A stretch of 64,000 nt of DNA from positions 1,821,492-1,885,491 of the forward strand of contig CM060319.1 in the NCBI GenBank assembly GCA_030674155.1, read 5' to 3'. Shown here piece after piece: positions 57,216 to 64,000 of this stretch (positions within the stretch are counted from its first letter, which is position 1; each line of letters opens with the position of its first letter). The stretch comes from Stramonita haemastoma (lineage: Eukaryota; Mollusca; Gastropoda; Neogastropoda; Muricidae). The position numbers were made by a program, and so were the translations under genes. The notes under the pieces were generated by a model. It was not told the origin of the DNA. It worked only from the letters and a program-made list of their open reading frames with translations, and ran no database searches.

Positions 57216-59205
57216 TTCTTTGTTTTCTGAACCCTGCTTGTTCTTTTCACAATGACTGGTCTACAGCATCTGACATTCTTCTGTTGATGACCTTGGCCAG
57301 TATCTTGCTTGGCACTGACAGAAGAGTGATTCCTCTCCAGTTGTTGCAGTCGTTCAGGGCTCCTTTCTTGGGGATCTTGACAATTACCCCCTTGGTCCAG
57401 TCTTCAGGTACTCCCCCCCTCCCATATGGCTGTGAACAGTGGCTGAAGAATGGTCACTGCCAGCTCAGGCTTGGCCTTGAACAGTTCTGCATCAAGGTTG
57501 TCCTGGCCTGGTGACTTGCCATTTTTGAGTGTCTTGATCACAGCCACTATTTCTTCTTTTGACGGAGGGTCAGTGTCAATGTCCAGGTCTTCTGCAGCTT
57601 CTGGAATGTCGGTTGTCTCTTCAGGAGATGGTCGATTGAGAACTTCCTTCCATCTCTTTTCTTGTTCTTTCCCAGTTGTCAGCAGTTTTCCCTGTTTGTC
57701 CTTGACTGGGCCCCCTGTGCTCACCTTGAAGTTGCCACACACTTGCTTTGTGATCCTGAAGACTCTTCCCTGCTCCCCTTTTGCTGCCGCTTCCTCCGCT
57801 TCAGCTGCAAGTTGGTCCATGGCATCTCTCTTATTGCGGCGTGCAAGTCTCTTCACTTTCTTGTTAGCCTCTCTATACATCTCTTCTTGTCTCTCTTGCA
57901 GTCATGGGGATTTTGTCTGCAGCATTCTTTTCTTGATCTGTCTTCTCTCCTCAATGGCATCTAACGTCTCCTGCTGGATCCAGTCTTTATTTGTCTTCTT
58001 CTTTTGGTGGCCTAACATCGACTAGCTGCTCTCTGTGTATATCGTGGCAATATGCTTCCATGTTGAGTCTATGTCCTGTTGATCTGTTAGGTCTTGTAAG
58101 GTTTTGAAATCTGTTCCTTAGGTCACAGACAAAATCAGCCTTTATGGTGTTGTTTCTCAGTCGATGGGTGTCAAAGCGTGCCTGAGTGGCTGGCCTGGCT
58201 TCTGTCTTCTTCAACTTTGTCTGGATGGTTGCTGTCACAAGGTGAAGGTCACTTCCGACATCCGCACTGCACATGGTCTTCACGTCCAGAAGGGAGCGTC
58301 GCCATACACTGTTGATCATCAAGTGGTCAATCTGGTTCCTGTCTCTTCCATTTGGTGAGTTCCAGGTCAGCTTGTGGATGTCACGGTGGGTGAAGAGGGT
58401 CCCTCCTATCACCAGGTTGTTCATGGCACAGAACTCTACCAGTCTCTCTCCATTATCATTCCTGGTCCCCATACCATGCTTCTCCATGACTCTTTCATAG
58501 CCGTTGTTGTCGTTCCCGACCTTAGCAGATCCCCCATGATGACTAGAAGGTCGTGCTGTGGTTTTTTTTCTGTCTCTGTCTGGAGCTGGCTGTAGAAATT
58601 GTCTTTGTCTTCTTTGCTACCGTCGTTGGTTGGTGGTAGCACTGAATGATGGAGATCTTGATGTGTCTGCCCTTGAATCTGACACTCATAAGTCTGTTAT
58701 TTACTGGCTTCCATTCTAGCAGGCATCGCTCTACACCTTTCTTGAGGATGATGGCAACTCCCTCGTGGTGCATGTTGTCGTCTCTCCCAGAGCAGAGGAC
58801 GGTTTCTCCAGTGGTGGTTTTCATCCTCCCAGATCCAGTCCATCTGCTCTCACTCACACCTAGGACATGAAGCTTGAATCGTCTTATTTCTGATGTTACT
58901 TGTGCCAGCTTGCCTGTTTCATACATTGTTCTTACATTCCAATGTCCTAGTTTGATCTTGGTTTTGGTGGTGTTCAGGTCCATCCTTATCCTGCTGGCAA
59001 CGTCCTCTCGGCTTTGGCCACCAGCATTCATTCGAGCCTCACTGGGCTCGGAAGGCCCCTCACACACAGAAGTAGTATTTTTCTTTGTTGCTGTTTGCGT
59101 AACATACTGTTTTTTAGGAGACAGGGTTGTTGGCCCTGCGCCCAACCCCCAACCCCCAACCTGGAGGACCAGGCTTTTTTCTGTTGGGGTGTGCTCCCCC
59201 CACAT
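55490..59205 (-). pseudogene. RTE-type endonuclease-reverse transcriptase, broken
   Basis: In order on the minus strand: LGHWNVRTMYETGKL and LGVSESRWTGSG (endonuclease). A frame shift occurs near 58640. Next come LVIMGDL, QIDHLMIN and SDLHLVTATI. Then come KNGKSPGQDNLDAELFK and IPKKGALNDCNNWRGI (RT fingers). After the insertion come CSDQIFALRTIIEQ, FEKAFDSIHRDSL (motif A), GVRQGCVMS (motif B) and FADDLALL (catalytic). KFTYLGSI follows, and the C-terminal frame has LLYGSECWRMTE and RRWRWIGHILRR. It ends with RQGWKVFVAAL. Frame shifts and the insertion make it inactive. Confidence 0.85.
56632..57222. mobile_element. Nested insertion inside the RTE reverse transcriptase
   Basis: The RT reads KQAGFRKQRS-like sequence on one side (57223 upward) and CSDQIFALRT on the other (56630 downward), so the insertion falls between adjacent residues. 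It holds a plus-sense SINE-A segment (56640-56800) starting at the recurrent truncation point CATTCGGATGAGAC. About 300 bp of unassigned sequence follow. An L2-type 3' tail with (AAT)n comes last (57115-57213, AAGCGCTTTGATTTGTTATT). Confidence 0.82.
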
Positions 59206-59357
59206 ACGACAGGTAGTACCAGTTTAGCATGGATTACTGGTAGCAGGCAAGCCTGACCTGACAGGTGAGACCCTCCTTAGTCGCCTTTTACGACATGCCT
59301 GGCAGGGAACAGCAGTCCTATTCTCAGCTTGCTTAGCAAACTTCCCGGGTACTGCAC

Positions 59358-59388
59358 GGGGGGTGGGGGTGGGGGGGGGGGGGGGGGG
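59358..59388. repeat. Poly(G) tract
   Basis: G runs with two T interruptions lie at the 5' end of the RTE element. The 59389-59490 stretch holds nothing recognisable. Confidence 0.9.
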
Positions 59389-59493
59389 CATAGACATGTT
59401 ATTTGTTAAATCGTAGATTTATTTTCTTTATTTTTTTCCCCGTGAGCGCCTGGTGTGAAGAAGCCTCTGGCTAATCCAATTAAAAAATATTCC

Positions 59494-59498
59494 GATCT

Positions 59499-59548
<50 letters not shown>

Positions 59549-59572
59549 CTCTCCTCTCTCTCTCTCTCTCTC

Positions 59573-59619
<47 letters not shown>

Positions 59620-59662
59620 TGTGTGTGTGTGCGTGTGCGTGTGCGTGTGTGTGTGTGTGAGA
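59494..59662. repeat. (CT)n then (GT)n
   Basis: An interrupted CT run of about 120 bp passes into GT/GCGT units, directly next to the SINE-A tail. Confidence 0.95.
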
Positions 59663-59678
59663 ATAGAGATTTAATTTG

Positions 59679-60137
59679 ATTTGATTTGATTTATTCTTTT
59701 GTATCGAGGATAATGGAATAAGCATTCTTCTGCTTTTTTACATCCAGTCCCCGTGTGTATCACCACCTCACCTCATTCTCCTGACCGAATGGTCGTAGAG
59801 GAGACATGAGGATGTTGATGACGTTCTCCTCCATCCAGACCGGTCCTCTGCCCTGCGGATCAGCATTGCGCTGTCCATCCCCGTGTATGCAGTTTTGTAA
59901 ATGTCATCTGTTCCCACCGGCACATGATGGCCTACTCTTACGAAAAGCAGAACAGGATTTAACGTGTGCGCAAGATGTTCTGCATGTGTTCGCCCACGGG
60001 GCCTCGGTTTATAGTCTCATCCGAAGGACTTTTGGGGAGAGTGGAGTCAGCACTGATGTTAACTCCAGGAGAAAAATCTCCTCGACCGGAATCGAACCCG
60101 GGTCGACAAATCGCCAGCGCAATGTTCTGACCACTGA
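59679..60137 (-). mobile_element. SINE-A, full length, split by a 120-bp insertion
   Basis: This is an antisense copy. The tail (GATTTGATTTATTCTTTTG) and hairpin lie at 59679-59757. The body and tRNA-like head (B box in CGGGTTCGATTCCGG on the minus strand) lie at 59880-60137. The stretch 59760-59879 is foreign to the family. CCCCGTGT(GT)AT occurs on both sides of it, like a short target-site duplication. Confidence 0.85.
59760..59879 (-). mobile_element. 120-bp insertion of retroelement-like coding sequence
   Basis: Its minus strand reads DSAMLIRRAEDRSGWR and, one frame over, NVINILMSPLRPFGQ. The RAEDRSGWR piece resembles the extreme C-terminus of RTE-like reverse transcriptases (consensus around A.DR..WR). 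The assignment is tentative. It is bounded by the duplicated CCCCGTGT motif. Confidence 0.45.
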
Positions 60138-60193
60138 GAGACAGAGACAGACATCAGACAGACAGACAGACAGGTGGTGAGGGTGGGGGGCAG

Positions 60194-60262
60194 TGGGGCA
60201 TAGCCCAGCTGGCCAACAGCAGAGGCTGGCTGTATGACTGTGACCTCGATGAAAAGCACGTG
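60194..60262 (+). CDS. Candidate internal exon of an unrecognised gene
   Basis: An exon of 69 bp (23 codons, phase 0) reads [20 protein letters not shown] then KHV. It lies between GGGGGCAG and GTACGT. The acceptor lacks a good pyrimidine tract and the donor is only fair, but the peptide looks coding and joins in frame with the next candidates. The family is not recognised. Confidence 0.4.
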
Positions 60263-60314
60263 GTACGTGGAATCTCAATTATAATAATGAAGTTGCACGT
60301 GGCAATCATTGACG

Positions 60315-60317
<3 letters not shown>

Positions 60318-60387
<70 letters not shown>

Positions 60388-60403
60388 GTGTGTGTGTGCG
60401 TGC

Positions 60404-60462
<59 letters not shown>
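60318..60462. repeat. (GT)n with GCGT variants
   Basis: A GT run of about 145 bp begins 50 bp after the candidate donor at 60263. The 60463-60560 stretch shows nothing recognisable. Confidence 0.95.
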
Positions 60463-60463
<1 letters not shown>

Positions 60464-60564
60464 ACTGCTGGTAGCAGAACGGAGCAAACCTGCAGTCAGT
60501 TATACAGGAATATGTTTTTTCACTTCTCCTCAGCTAATATCCCCCACACACCACTCACACCCCT

Positions 60565-60567
<3 letters not shown>

Positions 60568-60661
<94 letters not shown>

Positions 60662-60674
60662 CTCTCTCTCTCTC
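60568..60674. repeat. (CT)n microsatellite before a SINE-A
   Basis: An interrupted CT run leads directly into the truncation point of the next SINE-A. Confidence 0.95.
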
Positions 60675-60899
60675 CGGATGAGACTTTAAACCAAGGCCCC
60701 GTGTGCGAACGCATGCAGAACACCTTGTGTACACGTTAATCCTGTTCCGCTTTTCGTAAGATTAGGCCATCGTGTGCCGGTGGGAACAGATGACACTTAC
60801 AAAGCTGCATACACACGGGGACTGGATGAAGAAAAGCACAAGAGGGCTTATTCCATTATCCTCGATATAAAAGAATACACCAAATCAAATCAAATCAAT
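60675..60899 (+). mobile_element. SINE-A copy, 5'-truncated, with (CT)n on both sides
   Basis: It starts at CCGGATGAGACTTTAAACC and ends in ATAAAAGAATACACC plus CAAAT units. CT repeat precedes and follows it. Confidence 0.88.
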
Positions 60900-61056
60900 C
60901 TCTCTCTCTCTCCCCTCCCCCCTCCTCTCTCCTTCTCTCTCTCTCCTCCCTCCCTCTCCTCCCCTCTCTCTCCCCCCTCTCCCTCCCTCCTCTCTCTCTC
61001 TCCCCCTCTCTCTCTCCCCTCCTCTCTCTCTCCCCTCTCTCTCCCCCCTCTCTCCC
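60900..61056. repeat. (CT)n/(CCT)n-rich tract serving as a polypyrimidine tract
   Basis: CT-rich sequence of about 155 bp leads without break into CCCAG at 61054-61058. It would form an exceptionally long pyrimidine tract for the candidate microexon that follows. Confidence 0.9.
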
Positions 61057-61058
61057 AG

Positions 61059-61082
61059 GTCCGTGGGGCAGCGGTGGTAGAG
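61059..61082 (+). CDS. Candidate 24-bp microexon
   Basis: GTCCGTGGGGCAGCGGTGGT plus AGAG encodes VRGAAVVE in phase 0. It lies between a CT-rich acceptor ending CCCAG and a consensus donor GTAAGC. It joins in frame with 60194-60262 and 61203-61267. Microexons of this size are known, but this one rests on splice-site quality alone. Confidence 0.35.
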
Positions 61083-61202
61083 GTAAGCAATTGTCTTGTC
61101 TCTCAGAGGACTGGTTGTGTGCAGGCTATGTATGTGAGAGAGACCAGAGGGACAAAGCGCTACAGCAGTCAGTCAGTCAGTCAGTCAGCCCGCTGCCTGC
61201 AG

Positions 61203-61267
61203 TCTGGCATTGCTTGGAGTCTGTGTGGGTCTTGGTCCTTCCTGCATGTGTCTCCGGAGTCTACCAC
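61203..61267 (+). CDS. Candidate exon of an unrecognised gene
   Basis: The acceptor CCGCTGCCTGCAG and donor GTGAGT are both good. The exon is 65 bp; in phase 0 it reads SGIAWSLCGSWSFLHVSPES then T. A possible last exon follows at 61552, after a TTTC-rich tract ending TTTTTCGTAG. It would reach a stop at 61565-61567 with AATAAA at 61582, though the gene may equally continue beyond the window. The family is not recognised. Confidence 0.35.
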
Positions 61268-61284
61268 GTGAGTTCAGTTCTTCT

Positions 61285-61548
61285 GTTTGCTTTCTTTCTT
61301 TTCTTTGTTTCTTTCTTTGTTTTCTTTCTTTTGTTTCTTTGCTTGTTTGTTTGTTTCTTTTTTGTGTGATTTATTTTTCGTTCTTTCACTCCTTTCTTTG
61401 GTTTTTCCCCTTTTTTCTTTCTTTCTTTTCTTTCTTTCTTTGTTTTTCTTTTCTTTCAGTCCTTTTTGTTTTATTTATTTGTTTCTTTTCTTCTTTCTTT
61501 CTTTTTTTCTCTTCTTTTCTTTTCTTTCTTTCTTTCTTTCATTTTTCG
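61285..61548. repeat. TTTC-rich polypyrimidine tract
   Basis: TTTC/TTTG units over about 260 bp end in TTTTTCGTAG. The open frames through it are artefacts. Confidence 0.9.
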
Positions 61549-61639
61549 TAGAGGTTGTCATGACTGAGGATAGTCTCAAAGAATAAAAACATTTCATCGC
61601 CTATTGCATTGCCTTTATTTATTTGCTTTGTGTGCTTGC

Positions 61640-62310
61640 TTAATTTGTGCATGCCTTGAACTGTGTTGCATTGCCTTATTTATTGCCTGATTGCATTGCC
61701 TAACTGTGTTGCATTGCCTGATTGTGTTGCATTGCCTTCAATTGGTGTTGCATTGCCTTCAATTGTTGCATTGCTCATTGTGTGCATTGCCTTAATTGTG
61801 TTGCAGTTGCCTTCAATTGTGTTGCATTGCCTTCAATTGCATTCATTGCAAGCTGCCATAGATGGCATTGTGTTGCATTAAATGGCATTTAAATTGCCTA
61901 CAGTGCATTGCATTCCGTTAAAATTGTTTTGCATTGCCTTGAACAGTGTTGCCTTAAGTTGCATTGCACTGCCTTACATTGTATTGCACTGCCTTAGATT
62001 GCATTGCAACTGCCTTAGATTACATTGCCTAACCTTGACTTGCACTGTATTGCACTGCCTTGAATTACGTTGCCTTGCCTCGATTGAATTGCATTGCCTT
62101 AAATTGAATTACATTGCCTAGCCTTGAATTGAGTTACATTGGATTGCCGTGAATTGAATTACATTGCATAGTATTCAATTACGTTGCATTGCCTTGAATT
62201 GAACTACATTGCATTGTATTGACTTGACTTGCATTGCACTGCCGCGAATTGCATTGCCTATCACGAAATGCACTGCATTGCCCTGCGTTGCATTGCATTG
62301 CATTGCATCA
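61640..62310. repeat. Degenerate TTGCATTGCC-type short repeat array
   Basis: TTGCATTGCC, TTGAATTG and TTGTGTTG units occur over about 670 bp with heavy divergence. The unit resembles the CAATG/CAATA array at 18903 read on the other strand. Confidence 0.85.
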
Positions 62311-62315
62311 TAACG

Positions 62316-62545
62316 TGTAGCGGGGCCTGGTTGGCTGGGCTCAGTGGGAAGGGTCCCTGGCGTTCAACCCCAGGGCCGGGACTGCCTGGTTTGAGTCTCT
62401 GTGGCAAAAGCCAGGTTTTCTCCTGACTGATATCTATAGTTTTGCAGAGTGACTCTGGTCTTCTTCTCTCAGTCCTTTGGAGAAGGTTTAAGGCCCGAGG
62501 TCCGCGCATGAATACATCTACACATCATACACTCACGCATGCATG
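62316..62545 (+). mobile_element. SINE-E, a further tRNA-like short element
   Basis: The head-like part is GGTTGGCTGGGCTCAGTGGG and the B-box-like part is GGTTTGAGTCTC. GGAGAAGGTTTAAGGCCCGA follows. It is seen only once in the window, so the call rests on the promoter-like boxes. CA-rich sequence follows it. Confidence 0.5.
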
Positions 62546-62770
62546 CACATACATGCACACGCAAACGCACACGCCGCGTGCCACCGCCGCGCGCGCACAC
62601 CGACACACACACACATCATGTACCCGTTTCCACAAGTAATGCATAAACAGATGTGAATCATCAAAACAAAAGTTTTAGAACCGCAACCCATATTCTTAGA
62701 AACGTAATTTTTCTGTAGAAAGTACTCAGAAAATACTGTTTTTTTTTTAATGGACAACAAGACAACATAC

Positions 62771-62798
62771 CCCCCCCCCCCCCCCCCCCCCCCCCCCC
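62771..62798. repeat. Poly(C) tract, about 28 bp
   Basis: An uninterrupted C run. The flanking 62546-62770 and 62799-63526 stretches hold a CA-rich part, GACA units (63119-63143) and a TGATGA-rich part (63345-63400). No gene is recognised. Confidence 0.93.
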
Positions 62799-63115
62799 GT
62801 CACCCTCCAGGAAAAACAAACAAACAAAAAACAACCAGTAGAAAAGTAGGCCAATGAATGACGTCAAGAAAACTTGAGGTAACTTAGTGACAGGCTGTTG
62901 TCAAGACAGTCCACGGCTGGCTGTTATTATTGTTGATAGAATTTGGTGTAAAGGCGTTGCTTGACGTTTGTTATTTTTGTTTATAGATTTTTTTTTTTAA
63001 GGCTTCGCTTGACGTGACTAAAACACTCCTGTTAGCATCAGGGGGTCTCCTTGGAAATGTATTTGCAGGAGAGTCACCTAGTTTCCATGCCAGAAGCTGA
63101 TACAGACAGAAGACT

Positions 63116-63146
<31 letters not shown>

Positions 63147-63526
63147 GACAGACATACTCTCAATCTTTCTCTGTCTCTGTCGGCACGATCGAACACTTTA
63201 TCTTAAAAAAATCAATATCGGTGGTGGTGGTGGTAGTGGTGGTGGGTGGTCTGCTTGAAAAAAGCAGCAGAATACATGAAAACAAACAAGCAAACAAACA
63301 AACAAACAAACCTACATGCTTACATGCCAAAAACCGTGAAAGAAAAAGATGATGATGACGACAGCGATGACGATGATTAAAATGATGATGATGACGACGA
63401 CTATGACAATGCTTGCTGCTGCTGAAAACCACAAAAGCCCGAATACCATTAGAACAAGAAAACCCAAGACAAACATGACAAACTGTGGACAGGCAAGCTG
63501 GGTTGCAGTGACTGGGAGACCCATCA

Positions 63527-63925
63527 AAAATCGGTGGTCTAGAGGTTACAATGCGCCTGTTTAGAAAGCGAAAAGTCCGGGTCGGAGTGTGCGTGGTTCA
63601 AATCCCGTTTGGGCCCCAAACTCTCCCCCATCCATAAGACCATGAGCGGTGGTCTGGGTGCTAGTCTTTCGAATGAGACGATAAACCGAGGTCTCGTTTG
63701 TTACACATTATTTAGCGCACGTAAAAGAACCCACGGCAACAGGAGAGTTGTCCCTGGCAAAATTCCGTATTTAAAAAAGCCGCTCTGATTGGGAAACAAA
63801 TAATTACAGACAGGAAAAAAACCAACAACACTGGGTGGTGCTGCACTTGTAGCGACGCGCTCTCCCAGGAGAGCAGCGATTCAACAGAGAAATCTGCTGT
63901 GACATTACAAAAATAAATAACTAAA
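63527..63925 (+). mobile_element. SINE-B, full length
   Basis: The head ATCGGTGGTCTAGAGGTTAC and B box GGTTCAAATCCC are preserved. The body has GAATGAGACGATAAACCGAG, and the core TTTAGCGCACGTAAAAGAAC follows. The end is AATCTGCTGTGACATTACAA with an ATAAATAA tail. Confidence 0.9.
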
Positions 63926-63967
63926 AGGGAGGGCTGCGAACTCGGGGAAAACCCATATTCTGGTTGT

Positions 63968-64000
63968 TTTATTCTTTTATATCGAAGATATGGAATAAGC
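63968..64000 (-). mobile_element. SINE-A 3' end, cut by the window edge
   Basis: TTTTATTCTTTTATATCGAA and ATATGGAATAAGC match the antisense tail of the family. The rest lies to the right of the window. Confidence 0.75.

Larger units (their letters stand above)
55438..59370 (-). mobile_element. RTE-type LINE with nested insertion
   Basis: The minus-strand element starts near 59370 with a leader (GTCGTAAAAGGCGACTAAGG). The endonuclease and RT frames follow, and the tail is (GAT)n at 55438-55482. It is interrupted at 56632-57222 by other repeats and has several frame breaks. It lies in the intron between candidate exons 55208 and 60194 of an unrecognised plus-strand gene. Confidence 0.85.

Noticed and set aside
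57450..58025. 191-codon plus-strand frame
   Set aside because: It is the antisense shadow of the RTE endonuclease/RT coding sequence, which has clear motifs on the minus strand.

Overview
The window is eukaryotic, intron-rich and repeat-dense. Multi-exon genes with GT-AG introns, tRNA-headed SINEs, several non-LTR retrotransposon clades and very abundant (CA)n, (GA)n and (CT)n microsatellites suggest a lophotrochozoan, most likely a marine gastropod mollusc. That organism call is inference from overall texture and repeat style. No bacterial, viral or CRISPR features are present. Layout, left to right. (1) 1-11.6 kb, minus strand: ten exons of a STE20-family kinase of the SLK/STK10 (Drosophila Slik) group, from the start codon through the whole kinase domain into the acidic/proline-rich linker. 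The rest of the gene lies left of the window. Two exons carry one-base frame errors. A TATA-less promoter with a YY1-like ATGGCG element sits about 200 bp upstream of the start. (2) 12-19 kb: repeats, including SINEs, a 42-bp tandem repeat and a degraded reverse transcriptase (RT) pseudogene in which a 20-bp minisatellite has expanded. (3) 19.6-24.2 kb, plus strand: a complete four-exon gene for a secreted GM2-activator-like (ML-domain) lipid-binding protein. (4) 26-43 kb: a single (GA)n/(TC)n tract apparently broken up by successive retroelement insertions. One family of long CR1/L2-type LINE is present as a 4.6-kb copy, a nearly complete 9.7-kb copy (ORF1 with an SGNH-hydrolase domain; ORF2 with endonuclease and RT) and a 3' fragment. 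A tRNA-SINE sits between two of them, and a 391-bp CpG-rich tandem array ends in an assembly gap. (5) 44-62 kb, plus strand: a candidate promoter and first exon at 44.1-44.26 kb, then clean phase-compatible exons at 55.2, 60.2, 61.06 and 61.2 kb that may belong to one unrecognised gene. Its putative introns hold an L2-type LINE, two RTE-type elements (one inverted by twin priming, one interrupted by nested insertions), a second RT fragment and more SINEs. (6) 61.3-64 kb: degenerate short repeats and further SINEs.

The most interesting pattern is a retroelement partnership. The long LINE and the commonest SINE share a 3' tail that can form the same small hairpin. Copies of both end directly against (TC)n/(GA)n microsatellite, often with the same microsatellite on both sides. 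This looks like a LINE with microsatellite target preference that also mobilises a SINE. Element names such as SINE-A and LINE-TC are labels made for this report, not database names.
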